A stretch of DNA of 55,694 nt from Candidatus Scalindua sp. (GCA_021777035.1 JAIQZR010000148.1:1-55694), one strand, 5' to 3'. Positions 1 to 9,233 are shown, numbered from the stretch's first letter. Program-made: numbers and translations. The notes: a model not told the origin generated them from the sequence alone.

Positions 1-2788
1 TTGTCGTTCCTTTGTTGTATGAGGTAGTTGTGTATGTACCGTCAGGGTTTGTTATCTGTTTTAACCTGCCGACAGGGTCATAAGTGTAAGTTGTCCACTT
101 CCTGGTCTCCCCGTCAAAGAATGGGAGAGATTTCTGCTCAACACGCCCAGCTTCATCATATTTAATCTCCTGTACGATTGTTTTATTGTTCGGCCCTTCC
201 TTTTCAGTTTTGATAGTCCTTTCCAATCCGTCAAGGCATACCTTAGACCAGATATAGTTTCCAGTGCCGTGCCCTTCCGTACGGTAGGTAGTGATCTGCA
301 GGTTTGCCTGGCCGCAATCCTGGTATTCATACGATACGGTCCCCTTGGTGGACATTGTATCGAGTGGCCCTGTTACCTTTATCAGCCTGCCGAATACGTC
401 ATAGTCGTACGTGGTGGTATTGCCATTGGATCCCGTTTCTGAGATTATTTTTCCCAGGCCGGATCCATAGACAGTAGTTGCAGTGTGATTGAGTGGGTTT
501 GTTGCAAGGTAAGGATATGTGTATGTAGAATCGTAGGTTATAGAAGTAGTATTGCTCTCCGGATCGGTGATAGAATTCTGGTTGCCGTAGCTGTCGTATG
601 TGTAAGTTGTGACTGGGTCATCGCCGCTATCATTCCATCTTGTTTCGGTCAGAATGTTGCCGTTACTGTCATGAATAAACGATGTATCTGATACCTTTAC
701 TCCGTTGTTGTCATGGACAGATATACGTTCCGGGAGGGAGACTATCCATTTGGCGGTATCGTTGTAATAGTCCGTATACTCTACCTTATTGTCTTCACTT
801 ATAGCCATATCTCCATTAATATGTTTTTCCGTTATGTTGCCGTAGTCGTCATATGTTAATGTAGTCTCTGTGACTTTAAACGTTCCTGTACCATCATAGA
901 CGTAGTCGTACTGCGCGGCCAGAAATGCGAAGTCAACTCCTGAAAACGGTGTTGTTGAAACGAATCCTTTTGCAGTCATAGAATATAAACTACCAGATAG
1001 GTTTTTTACCACCTGCAAATATGGAAGTCCTCTTTTTATCGGATCCTGATGGAACAATGTCTCTGTTGTAGCGCCTACAGGGTCTGTGGCCTTTACATAC
1101 CAGAATCCCCAGAATTCCCTGGTCTGATAATCAAAGTTGCCACCCGCGTATGTATAGTCTGTTGCGGAAATGTTCCCGTTACCATCATCGATTGATATCG
1201 ACGAGACTGTCTGGACAACGAATGGGAGAACATTGTTGTAGTATTGGGAGGATGGTTTGTATGTAATGGTAGTTGTGCCACCGACACCGTTGTTAATTGA
1301 GGTTAGGAGGTCTGGAAGACCAGTAATACTTCCACTGAATCGCGTATAGACCTTCTCGTTTCCAGTATCAAGAAGGACAACATCTGCCTTCCCATCACCG
1401 TCTACGTCTGCCATCTGTCGGGAGATCCCAGTAAAGTTTGCGCCATCACCAGATTGAATACGGTCCCCAAAAGTACCATCTCCATTGCTAAATCGCGTAT
1501 AGACCTTCTCGTTTCCAGTATCAAGAAGGACAACATCTACCTTACCATCACCGTTCACGTCTGCCATCTGTCGGGCGATCCCAGTAAAGTTTGCACCATC
1601 ACCAGATTGAATACGATCCCCGAAAGTACCATCTCCATTGCTAAATCGCGTAGAGACCTTCTCGTTTCCAGTATCAAGAAGGACAACATCTGCCTTCCCA
1701 TCACCGTCCACGTCTGCCATCTGTCGGACGATCCCAGTAAAGTTTGCGCCATCACCAGATTGAATACGGTCCCCGAAGGTACCACTACCTTCATCGTCCT
1801 GCCACCTGACCTTAATTTCAGGCAAAGGTGTACCTCCGGTAACATTACCAGAAGCATCTATAGACGCATCACTACCGTATTGCTCAATACTGTAAAGTAC
1901 ACTCCTGCCTGTGCTGCCACTGTATTGTAGACCGGCAGTTTCAGGATCAGCATCGTACTCCAGCTCATATACTCTGACTATGCTCCCATTCGAAACAACC
2001 TCAATAGTCTTTAAGCGTCTTGCGGTAGTAACGGAAAAGTTGGTGGTATACATCGGATATATATCACTCCTTGAATCGTCATAATGGAACTCCACATAAT
2101 TTGTTGGACTCAGGCCGAAACTGCTGCCGGTGTAATCTATCCGTTTCAGGTATATCTCTCCCTGGTCTTTCTCATAAGAGTATGTTAAGTAGTTCCCATT
2201 GGTGTCTTCTACTTTGTCTATCATCCATTTGAAGATGCGGGTAGAGTCATCTGGGTCATCTTGCCTGGAAGTGTAGTCTGAAGTGGCGCTATCAAAAGTA
2301 GTGCCGTAGTAGTGCTTAGTACCGTCCTTTGTTGTAGCCACCCAGCCACCTGTTGAGTTGTCATAAAAGTATTTTATAAATGCACCTTCTGTTTTGTGCC
2401 CGTAGTAGTCTGCTCCCCAATCTCCTCTAGCTACCAGCTCTCTGTTACCGTCGGCCACAAAATCAGTGTCAGTGTAATCCAGTCCCCACTTTGTATTTCT
2501 CTGGATAAAGCTTGTCTTCATGTCCCAACCTACACCTATCCAGCCGTTTTTTTTGTTGGAATTGTAGGAGAGTGCCAGGTTTGGGGCCATGCCCTTTCTG
2601 CCGGGCGGCACTTCTATCGGGATAGTTATGTTTGCAGCGCCTGTGTTGGGATCTGTTCCGACGCTTGAGGACGTCCCTCCTAAGGAAGAGACTGAGGAGG
2701 TTTCAGAAGCAGGGCTAATACCTATGGAGACAAACAATAATATAAAACTTAAGATTAAACATTTTGTAAATGGTCTGCTGGATATCAT
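1..2788 (-). CDS. Giant secreted SpvB / FG-GAP / RHS (YD) repeat protein, N-terminal part
   Basis: One frame stays open from an ATG at 2788 to the left edge, about 929 codons, so the C-terminus is missing. GGAG lies 8 bases before the ATG. The first ~27 residues form a signal peptide (hydrophobic CLILSFILLFVSIGIS). Residues ~35-110 look like the SpvB/TcdB N-terminal domain (GTDPNTGAANITIPI..., APNLALSYNSN, GWIGVGWDM). Residues ~329-482 hold three nearly identical FG-GAP/VCBS units (DVDGDGKADVVLLDTGNEKV). From ~residue 640 on there are YD/RHS repeats such as YTYDSYGNQNSITDPESN, YDYDVFGRLIKVTGP and YTYDPVGRLKQITNPDG. Such proteins form large secreted or surface-attached beta-cage shells, often carrying a variable C-terminal toxin, which here would lie beyond the edge. 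Whether it is a toxin, an adhesin or a surface shell cannot be told. No frameshift was seen: both ends are in the same frame. Confidence 0.85.
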   Translation of the reverse strand, partial: MISSRPFTKCLILSFILLFVSIGISPASETSSVSSLGGTSSSVGTDPNTGAANITIPIEVPPGRKGMAPNLALSYNSNKKNGWIGVGWDMKTSFIQRNTKWGLDYTDTDFVADGNRELVARGDWGADYYGHKTEGAFIKYFYDNSTGGWVATTKDGTKHYYGTTFDSATSDYTSRQDDPDDSTRIFKWMIDKVEDTNGNYLTYSYEKDQGEIYLKRIDYTGSSFGLSPTNYVEFHYDDSRSDIYPMYTTNFSVTTARRLKTIEVVSNGSIVRVYELEYDADPETAGLQYSGSTGRSVLYSIEQYGSDASIDASGNVTGGTPLPEIKVRWQDDEGSGTFGDRIQSGDGANFTGIVRQMADVDGDGKADVVLLDTGNEKVSTRFSNGDGTFGDRIQSGDGANFTGIARQMADVNGDGKVDVVLLDTGNEKVYTRFSNGDGTFGDRIQSGDGANFTGISRQMADVDGDGKADVVLLDTGNEKVYTRFSGSITGLPDLLTSINNGVGGTTTITYKPSSQYYNNVLPFVVQTVSSISIDDGNGNISATDYTYAGGNFDYQTREFWGFWYVKATDPVGATTETLFHQDPIKRGLPYLQVVKNLSGSLYSMTAKGFVSTTPFSGVDFAFLAAQYDYVYDGTGTFKVTETTLTYDDYGNITEKHINGDMAISEDNKVEYTDYYNDTAKWIVSLPERISVHDNNGVKVSDTSFIHDSNGNILTETRWNDSGDDPVTTYTYDSYGNQNSITDPESNTTSITYDSTYTYPYLATNPLNHTATTVYGSGLGKIISETGSNGNTTTYDYDVFGRLIKVTGPLDTMSTKGTVSYEYQDCGQANLQITTYRTEGHGTGNYIWSKVCLDGLERTIKTEKEGPNNKTIVQEIKYDEAGRVEQKSLPFFDGETRKWTTYTYDPVGRLKQITNPDGTYTTTSYNKGTT
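1341..1799 (-). repeat. Three tandem 153-bp repeats encoding FG-GAP units
   Basis: The motif CGCGTATAGACCTTCTCG (third copy CGCGTAGAGACC...) starts at 1341, 1494 and 1647, exactly 153 bp (51 codons) apart. The copies differ by only a few bases each. Each unit encodes one FG-GAP/VCBS blade with a Ca-binding-like DxDGDGxxD loop. The near-identity at DNA level implies recent tandem amplification or ongoing homogenisation. Confidence 0.9.
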
Positions 2789-3059
2789 ATTATGTCTCCA
2801 TTTCATTCGTGTTATTATATTTGGATAATTAGTAAACAGATACATTGAATTAGTACCGCTACGCTATTCAAAAATCTTAAGGGTTGAATATTTTCTCTGT
2901 GTTTACATGGACACATCTTGTGCCAAATATAAGAAAGTAGGTAGTTACTGACTAAAAGCTTTTTCGTACCTGAAAATGATAGATGACAGATCATCTGCGG
3001 GATTGTATACTGTATTTCATTATAAAACTTCAAATTAGTGGTGCAGGAGGGAATAACTT

Positions 3060-4031
3060 TTGAGTATTCTAAAATTAAGCTTGGCTTTTTTCGTTATGCA
3101 GTTGTTTTGCTTGCATCAAATAAATGCTGAAAATTTGAATGCCGTACGGGTTGTAGTTAATGGTGAAATAATTACAGAATTTGATATCAAAAAACGATCT
3201 TATGAAGCATTCAAGATTGCTTCGCAAAAATATTCTGAATCAGAACTGGAGTCAATAAAACAAGAAATAAGTCAGAATGCGGTTGATGAATTAATTGACA
3301 GGAAAATACTTGTACAGGAGGCACAGAAGCTTTTAATTGAAAAACCGGAGCTGTCAGAACAGATTGAAAAAAGTGTTGATTCATTTGTTAAAGGCGCTGT
3401 TGACCAAGTAGGATCTCTCGATAAATTTTATGCACTTGCCAACAAACAGGGAATTAACCCTCTTAAAAAAAGAGCAGAACTAAAGGATGATTTATTAATA
3501 GAGGAGATTATGCGTGAAAACGTTTACAGCAAGATAATAGTCACACCAAGAGAGATTAAACACTATTATCGGGATCACATTGATGAGTTTTCAAGAAAGG
3601 GGAGTATGAGTTTCAGGCATATACTGGTAAAATCCCCCCGTGATAGTTCAGATGAAGATTCAAAGGCGGCGGCAGAAGAATTATTAAACAGATTGAAAAA
3701 TAACGAGGATTTCGGGGCGTTGGCAAAAGAACACTCACGCGGTCCGCATGCTGACAGAGGCGGTTTATGGGGGTTTGACGAAGCAACTGGTTTTAGAAAA
3801 GATCTGGTTGATGCAATTTCTCATTTGAAGGAAGGTGCAATAAGCCCAGTAATAAAATCTTCGTTAGGCTACCATATTTTTAAGATTGAAGAGGTTATTC
3901 CGGCCCAAACATTGTCTTTTATGAAGGTGCAGGAAGAAATCCGTAGCACGCTTTTTAGAGAAGAATTCGTTAAGAAGAAAAAGGAGTATTTAAAGAAATT
4001 GAGGGAAAATGTTGTAATAAAAAGATATTAA
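3060..4031 (+). CDS. SurA-like periplasmic peptidyl-prolyl isomerase (PpiC/parvulin type)
   Basis: 323 residues. A TTG start is preceded by AGGAGG at 3045-3050, nine bases upstream, which decides the start. A signal peptide (LSLAFFVMQLFCLHQINA) targets the periplasm. Residues ~28-170 match the SurA N-terminal chaperone region (VVVNGEIITEFDI, NAVDELIDRKILVQEA). Residues ~180-275 are a parvulin rotamase domain (FRHILVKSP..., FGALAKEHSRGPHADRGGLWGF, VIKSSLGYHIFKIEEV). The family folds outer-membrane proteins during export. It has one parvulin domain, whereas E. coli SurA has two; single-domain forms are common outside Proteobacteria. Its stop overlaps the convergent tyrS stop by 4 bp. It could also be called a PrsA/PpiD-like foldase; the soluble periplasmic form fits SurA best. 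Confidence 0.88.
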   Translation: MSILKLSLAFFVMQLFCLHQINAENLNAVRVVVNGEIITEFDIKKRSYEAFKIASQKYSESELESIKQEISQNAVDELIDRKILVQEAQKLLIEKPELSEQIEKSVDSFVKGAVDQVGSLDKFYALANKQGINPLKKRAELKDDLLIEEIMRENVYSKIIVTPREIKHYYRDHIDEFSRKGSMSFRHILVKSPRDSSDEDSKAAAEELLNRLKNNEDFGALAKEHSRGPHADRGGLWGFDEATGFRKDLVDAISHLKEGAISPVIKSSLGYHIFKIEEVIPAQTLSFMKVQEEIRSTLFREEFVKKKKEYLKKLRENVVIKRY

Positions 4032-5263
4032 CGGGTTATAACAATTTTCGCAAATCGGCGTTTTCCTACTTTTAATACCATGCCATCCTGTATGCTTATT
4101 TCTTGTGCCGGATCTGTATACTTTTTGTCATCAATACTTACTCCTCCTTGGGAAATCAATCTTCTCGCCTCCCCATTAGTGGACGCAAAACCATGATTTA
4201 CTAATAATTTTACTATCCATATTTTGTATGAATTATCTTCTGTGACAATATTCGGTTGCAATAGTTTCATATTTATTTCCAGGCTTGGAATGTCTACCGG
4301 TTGTTTATGTTCTTTAAAAATCCTGTCAAATTCTACTGCTGCTTCCTCTGCGGCCTCATCATTGTAGTATCGGCTTACAATGGCTTTCCCCAGAACACTT
4401 TTTGCCTGGCGAGGGTGCTCTTTTAACGTACTGTCGATTTTCTCAAAAGTCAGATCCGTTGCCAGTTCAAAATATCTATGCATAAGATCATCGCTTATCC
4501 TCATTGTTTTGCCAAAGATCTCTTTTGGCTCCTCATATATACCGATATAATTCCCCAGGCTTTTACTCATTTTTTTATTACCATCAATTCCTTCCAGTAA
4601 AGGGGTGGTGAGTGCCGTCTGAGGTTTCATGTTTGCATCCCTTTGAAGGTCACGGCCGACAAGCAGGCTGAATATCTGGTCTGTCCCACCAAGTTCTATA
4701 TCACTTTTTACCATTATTGAATCGTATCCCTGCATTAATGGATAAATAAATTCGTGAAGACTAATGGGGATTCCTGAAGAATATCTCTTTGAAAAATCAT
4801 CTCTCTCCATCATTCTGGCCACCGTCATCTTAGAGGCAAGTTTAATTACATCAGTAAATTTCATCTCTTTAAACCATTCGCTATTGTACCGAATTTCAGT
4901 TTTTTCAATATCCAGTATTTTCCCTATCTGATCAAGGTACGTTTTCGCGTTATTGTCTATGTCTTCTTGCGTGAGTTGAGGTCTGGTTTTATTTACTCCA
5001 GACGGATCACCAACCATTGCCGTATAATCTCCAATGATCAGGACTGCCGTGTGACCAAGTTCCTGGAAATTACGCAGCTTATGAATTGGGATTGCATTCC
5101 CAATATGTATATCTGGCGCAGTGGGGTCAAGCCCTAATTTGACTCGCAATGGAGTTTGTGTCGTTATAGAGTTCTTAAGCTTCTCAACGAGCTCTTCTTC
5201 TCGGACAATTTCTAAGACCCCACGTTTAATAATATTAAGTTGTTGATCAATGCTCTTAAACAT
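4028..5263 (-). CDS. tyrS: Tyrosyl-tRNA synthetase
   Basis: 411 residues, the usual bacterial length. It attaches tyrosine to tRNA-Tyr in the cytoplasm. The class I signature HIGN (GLDPTAPDIHIGN, residues ~44-56) and the KMSKS loop (GNKKMSKSLGN, ~228-238) are both present. The tyrosine-site segment around MQGYDSIMVKSDIELGGTDQ is intact. A C-terminal S4 RNA-binding domain (~340-411: NHGFASTNGEARRLISQGGV) is complete. It is the last gene of a minus-strand run argC-gltX-gcvH-like-CPBP-tyrS and lies 6 bp downstream of the CPBP gene. No oddity. Confidence 0.96.
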   Translation of the reverse strand: MFKSIDQQLNIIKRGVLEIVREEELVEKLKNSITTQTPLRVKLGLDPTAPDIHIGNAIPIHKLRNFQELGHTAVLIIGDYTAMVGDPSGVNKTRPQLTQEDIDNNAKTYLDQIGKILDIEKTEIRYNSEWFKEMKFTDVIKLASKMTVARMMERDDFSKRYSSGIPISLHEFIYPLMQGYDSIMVKSDIELGGTDQIFSLLVGRDLQRDANMKPQTALTTPLLEGIDGNKKMSKSLGNYIGIYEEPKEIFGKTMRISDDLMHRYFELATDLTFEKIDSTLKEHPRQAKSVLGKAIVSRYYNDEAAEEAAVEFDRIFKEHKQPVDIPSLEINMKLLQPNIVTEDNSYKIWIVKLLVNHGFASTNGEARRLISQGGVSIDDKKYTDPAQEISIQDGMVLKVGKRRFAKIVITR

Positions 5264-5269
5264 GACTTT

Positions 5270-6013
5270 TCAAATATGTTTATAAAAAAGTAAAAATATT
5301 AATGTAGTAGTATTATGACAAACATGGACGGTTAGTGGTGCTATTAATGATCCGGTTATTTCAAATAAATATGCCAACAAGAGTCCTAAAATAAATATTT
5401 GTAAAAACACATGGACGTTCCAGTGTATCAACGCAAAGACAAATCCACTAATAAGGATAGTTTGCATCTTGTTGCAAGTGATTCTCACGGCAGATTGCAG
5501 GAACCCTCTAAAAAGAAGTTCTTCTACAATCGGTGCAGCTAACATTCCAAAAAAGATCATGAAAGCAAGGACTCCCAAAGAATCCTCACTCAGAATATTA
5601 TTAATAATGTCTTGTTGCTCTGGTTCTATGCCAAACGATCTTAAGGCAAAATCAACTATAAAACCAGCTGCAATCATAACAGGAAGAACCATTAGATAGT
5701 GCTTTAGGCCGGTTTTAATATCACTTTTCCAGTTGCAGGTCGTTAAGCCCAATGATGCTACTGGCAAGCCATATCCTGTTATGACAATATTAAAAATATA
5801 AAGGCAGGTTAGAATATTTACAACTAGTGACAGACTAAGGAGAATTGTATTCTGTCCAAATGTTTCTACCAGGTCTAGTTCAAAAATATACTTTACTATT
5901 TTAAAAAAAACAGGTATCCCTGCCAGCATCATAAGTAAATAGAACAGGAAAACCTTAAATACATCCGTTAGACTCCAGTGTTTATTATCAGTCCTTTTTT
6001 TTAGATCACCCAC
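5270..6013 (-). CDS. CPBP-family intramembrane metalloprotease
   Basis: 247 residues with about seven to eight hydrophobic segments. It carries the CPBP (CAAX protease / bacteriocin-processing / Abi) motifs in order: EELLFRGFLQS (EExxxR, ~residues 163-173), FALIHW (FxxxH, ~189-194) and a last motif TVHVCHNTTT (H...N, ~228-237). The family cleaves substrates inside the membrane (human Rce1 is a member). In bacteria the roles are varied and the substrate is unknown. The gene sits between the GcvH-like gene and tyrS, but no functional link to either is apparent. The start is an ATG after a lysine-rich leader-free N-terminus (MGDLKKRTDNK), so no signal peptide is expected. Confidence 0.85.
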   Translation of the reverse strand: MGDLKKRTDNKHWSLTDVFKVFLFYLLMMLAGIPVFFKIVKYIFELDLVETFGQNTILLSLSLVVNILTCLYIFNIVITGYGLPVASLGLTTCNWKSDIKTGLKHYLMVLPVMIAAGFIVDFALRSFGIEPEQQDIINNILSEDSLGVLAFMIFFGMLAAPIVEELLFRGFLQSAVRITCNKMQTILISGFVFALIHWNVHVFLQIFILGLLLAYLFEITGSLIAPLTVHVCHNTTTLIFLLFYKHI

Positions 6014-6103
6014 TTTGTATTATTGTAAATATACTTTATTAATGGCAAGAAAAATGTCGTAGCGCGGTATGGCCGTAACCAGGTTTTAAGTTTAGCTCAT
6101 CAA

Positions 6104-6592
6104 TTATTTCTTGCTTTTAGCTACTGTCTTCTTCTCTTTCTCTGTTTTTGTTACTACCTTTTTTTTTGCCTCTACGTTTTTCTTTTTCTTTCCAGCTTCC
6201 TTTGCCTTTTTCTTAAGATCTTTTATGTACTCATCATATTCATCTTCATCCATAAGGGAGTCAAGATTGTCAGTTTCTGGTAGCCTAACTTTAATGAACC
6301 AGCCATCTCCATATGGGTCTTTCTGTAAGACTTTTAAACTGGCAGGCAAGTCTGAGTTTACTTTAACAATTCCACCATCTATTGGTGATACTAAATCATT
6401 AAGGATATTTATTGATTCTATCTCGCCATAAGAGATACCATCAATAACCTCTTCTCCAACTTTTGGCAGACAAAGGTCTATAAGATCGCCAAGTTCGTCT
6501 ATAAGATAATCAGTTATCCCAATTGTTACTACTTTTCTTTTTAACTCAACCCAGTTATGTTCCGGAGAATATTTGAATTTTGTTTTTTTCAT
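6104..6592 (-). CDS. GcvH-like protein without the lipoyl-lysine, with Lys-rich tail
   Basis: 162 residues. Residues 5-~125 align along the whole glycine-cleavage H protein: FKYSPEHNWV, IGITDYLIDELGDLIDLCLP, DPYGDGWFIKVRLPE. In H proteins the lipoyl-lysine sits in the motif ESVKA; here it is ESINI, so residue 62 is Asn (codon AAT at 6407-6409). Without that lysine the arm that shuttles the aminomethyl group cannot be attached in the usual way. No gcvT, gcvP or lipoate ligase lies nearby. After residue ~130 there is a low-complexity Lys/Ala/Glu tail (KKKAKEAGKKKKNVEAKKK) not found in normal GcvH, resembling histone-H1-like basic tails. It is probably not a glycine-cleavage subunit; a scaffold, binding or nucleic-acid-contacting role is possible but unproven. 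A single-base sequencing error at codon 62 would restore Lys, but the surrounding IN/IL residues are also unlike the norm. Confidence 0.82.
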   Translation of the reverse strand: MKKTKFKYSPEHNWVELKRKVVTIGITDYLIDELGDLIDLCLPKVGEEVIDGISYGEIESINILNDLVSPIDGGIVKVNSDLPASLKVLQKDPYGDGWFIKVRLPETDNLDSLMDEDEYDEYIKDLKKKAKEAGKKKKNVEAKKKVVTKTEKEKKTVAKSKK

Positions 6593-6724
6593 TTTAGTTT
6601 AATATAAAATTGTTTAATCTCGTATAAATTGGCCCCGTTGGGGTTAATTCGCTTTGTATTAAAGACAGAGACGTTACCATTTCATGGCCAAAGCAGCACT
6701 TCGCTCCAGAATATAAGGCATTTA

Positions 6725-8044
6725 TTAGTTTAACAAAAAAGTATTTATTGCATACTCTAGTCTTTTTAGGGTTCTATCTTTACCCAAAAGTTCTAAAGTT
6801 TCAAAAATTCCCGCGCTTGCGCTTTTTCCTATGAGGGCAACTCTTATCGGCTGGGCCAACTTGCCAAAACCAATACCGTGTGCAGTTGTTACTGACCGTA
6901 AACAATTTTCTAACTCAGAAATTGACGAGTAATTTTTGACTTCCTTTAGTTCGTTATAAGCATCTTTTATCAAAGACGGATTACCTTTTTTCAGATGTTT
7001 TTGTACTGCTGCGTCTTCATACTCTATTTCATCAGAAAAAAATGGGGTTGTTAGTGATATAAACTCTGGCAATGTTCTAAATCTTTCTTTGTATAACTCT
7101 ACCAATTTATGTAACCATTCATCTGAAACTACATTACTATCCAGGTTTGCATCTTTTATATATGGCTGTAATTCACTGACAAGATTTTCAACCGATAGAT
7201 TTTGAATATATTTGCTGTTCATCCAGTCGAGCTTAGTAAAGTCAAATCGCGAACTGGTTTTATTTACTCGTTTCAAAGTAAACTTCTCAATCATTTCCTG
7301 CCTGGTTAGTAGCTCCTGGTCGTGTCCTGGTGACCAGCCAAGAAGCGCTATAAAATTTACTATAGCGTCTGGCAAGTAACCTTTTGTGCGATAATCTGTT
7401 ACAGATGTTGCTCCGTGACGCTTGCTCATACGGGAACCATCCTCTCCAAGAATCATTGGGATATGCGCAAACTTTGGCAGGTCAAAACCCAACGCTTTGT
7501 AAAGAGCAACTTGCCTTGGTGTATTCGATAGATGATCATCGCCCCGGATAATGTGAGTTATTCCCATTACGCCGTCATCGACAACACATGCAAAATTATA
7601 GGCGGGAAAACCGTCTGCTTTCTGTATAACGAAGTCCTCAATAAGAGAGGTGTCGGAATTTATATGTCCGTGAACTATATCATCAAAATCAGTGCGTTCT
7701 CCAGTAATTTTGAAACGTACGGCCCTCCCTTTCTCAGGATCATCTACATAAAAAGCTTTGCCACTTTTCAATAATTTTTCTACGTATTCATTGTATATTT
7801 CAAGTCTATCACTCTGATGATACGGGCCTTCGTCCCAATCTAAACCCAGCCATGTCATACTATCCAGGATTGCTTGAGTTGCCTCTTCGGTAGAACGCTG
7901 CCTGTCAGTATCTTCAATTCTCAAAACCATTTTCCCGTTATTGTGCCTGGCGAAAAGCCAGTTATAGAGAGCGGTTCTCGCTCCTCCAATATGCAGAAAT
8001 CCTGTGGGGCTGGGAGGAAATCTCACCTTTACATTTGAATCCAT
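6725..8044 (-). CDS. gltX: Glutamyl-tRNA synthetase (compact form)
   Basis: Charges tRNA-Glu, and possibly tRNA-Gln if a GatCAB amidotransferase is present. The class Ib signature PPSPTGFLHIGGARTAL is near residue 10, and the KMSKS equivalent GSRMSKRHG is near residue 240. The anticodon-binding domain is present (residues ~300-439). At 439 residues it is about 40 shorter than typical. After LLKSGKAFYV the usual Cys-containing zinc-loop segment is missing and the chain goes straight to AVRFKI. The active-site elements are intact, so I expect function. The family includes GltX1 and GltX2 paralogues and the tRNA specificity cannot be read by eye. argC lies 14 bp upstream. Confidence 0.94.
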   Translation of the reverse strand: MDSNVKVRFPPSPTGFLHIGGARTALYNWLFARHNNGKMVLRIEDTDRQRSTEEATQAILDSMTWLGLDWDEGPYHQSDRLEIYNEYVEKLLKSGKAFYVDDPEKGRAVRFKITGERTDFDDIVHGHINSDTSLIEDFVIQKADGFPAYNFACVVDDGVMGITHIIRGDDHLSNTPRQVALYKALGFDLPKFAHIPMILGEDGSRMSKRHGATSVTDYRTKGYLPDAIVNFIALLGWSPGHDQELLTRQEMIEKFTLKRVNKTSSRFDFTKLDWMNSKYIQNLSVENLVSELQPYIKDANLDSNVVSDEWLHKLVELYKERFRTLPEFISLTTPFFSDEIEYEDAAVQKHLKKGNPSLIKDAYNELKEVKNYSSISELENCLRSVTTAHGIGFGKLAQPIRVALIGKSASAGIFETLELLGKDRTLKRLEYAINTFLLN

Positions 8045-8058
8045 ATTATATAGTACCT

Positions 8059-9078
8059 CTAAAACAAAAGTCCCAATGTTTCTTTAAAACCGAACATTAT
8101 ATTCATATTTTGAACGGCCTGTCCAGCCGCTCCTTTTATCAAGTTATCTATGCTCGATAAGATTATAACACGTTCGTCAACTACCTTGATTGCTATCTCA
8201 CAAAAATTTGTATTAGCTACGTCTTTCGTTTTCGGGAGTTTGTTATCTTTTTTGACCCTGACAAAAGGTTCTTTTGAATAGAAATCATTATATAGAGTTA
8301 TGATCTCTTTGCTAGATCTTTTCTTTTTGGTTTTTACATATGTGGTACACAGAATACCCCTGTTCATTGGGATCAAATGTGGGGTGAAATAAACTTTTGT
8401 CTCTGATTTACCAATTAGAGACAGTATATTTTCAATTTCAGGCATATGCCGGTGTTCTCCCACATTATAAGCTTCAATATTCTCATTACATTCACAATAA
8501 TGGGTTCCTTCATTAGGTTCACGTCCCTTTCCGGAAATTCCGGATTTGGCATCAACGATTATGTCATCGGTGTAAACGTAACCATTTAATATTAAGGGAG
8601 CTAAGCCAATAATCGTAGAAGTTGGATAACATCCGGGGTTAGCAACTAACTTTGCCGTACTAATCTTTTCCCTGAAAATCTCCGGGAGGCCGTAGATAGC
8701 GTTTTTCAGATTCGAGGGATCAGTGTGTTTCGTCTTGTACCATTTTTCGTAAATAGATTTTTCTTGAAATCTGTAATCAGCACTCAGGTCTACTACTCTT
8801 ATTCCTGCATTCAGGAGCGCGGGAACATACTGCATAGCGATTACCGGAGGCAGTGTAACAAAAACTATATCTATGCCCTTTGGTAAATCATCCTGAACCA
8901 TCCGTGAACAAGGCATATCAAGCGTATTTGTTAAAACTGGGAAGATATCAGATATTTTGAAATCGCCTTCTCTTCTGGTACCAAGATACGATATATTCAC
9001 ATCAGGATGACGCAATAAAATCTTTATTAGCTCTAGGCTTGTGTATGCAGTTGCCCCAACAATTCCAACTTTAATCAA
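8059..9078 (-). CDS. argC: N-acetyl-gamma-glutamyl-phosphate reductase
   Basis: 339 residues. Third step of arginine synthesis: NADPH-dependent reduction of N-acetylglutamyl phosphate to the semialdehyde. It has an N-terminal Rossmann motif VGIVGATAYTSLELIKIL and the catalytic cysteine in NPGCYPTS (near residue 152). Conserved segments GKGREPNEGTHYCECN and HRHMPEIE-like residues follow. The start is TTG at 9078 with GGAGAAAG just upstream. It is the first gene of the minus-strand housekeeping run. Two perfect ATTGTACAAT palindromes lie 120-155 bp upstream and may be regulatory. Confidence 0.95.
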   Translation of the reverse strand: MIKVGIVGATAYTSLELIKILLRHPDVNISYLGTRREGDFKISDIFPVLTNTLDMPCSRMVQDDLPKGIDIVFVTLPPVIAMQYVPALLNAGIRVVDLSADYRFQEKSIYEKWYKTKHTDPSNLKNAIYGLPEIFREKISTAKLVANPGCYPTSTIIGLAPLILNGYVYTDDIIVDAKSGISGKGREPNEGTHYCECNENIEAYNVGEHRHMPEIENILSLIGKSETKVYFTPHLIPMNRGILCTTYVKTKKKRSSKEIITLYNDFYSKEPFVRVKKDNKLPKTKDVANTNFCEIAIKVVDERVIILSSIDNLIKGAAGQAVQNMNIMFGFKETLGLLF

Positions 9079-9198
9079 TAACTTTCTCCGATTTCCAAGG
9101 ATTACGCCTCATAACTTGTTAAGATACCGTTACTTTCGGATAATAACAACCCTTTGCAAAAACGTCAAATCCAAAATTAAATGCTAACCATTTACAAC

Positions 9199-9233
9199 AT
9201 TGTACAATCTTTCAATACTTATAATTGTACAAT
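9199..9233. promoter_or_regulatory. Two ATTGTACAAT palindromes, candidate operator upstream of argC
   Basis: Perfect 10-bp palindromes occur at 9199-9208 and 9224-9233, 25 bp start to start. They lie 120-155 bp upstream of argC, in an AT-rich stretch. The pair is suitable for a dimeric repressor binding twice, but it does not match an ArgR box that I know. The regulator is unknown. Confidence 0.35.

Noticed and set aside
2815..3033. 72-codon frame upstream of the SurA-like gene
   Set aside because: It covers the promoter and leader between two divergent genes; no family resemblance.
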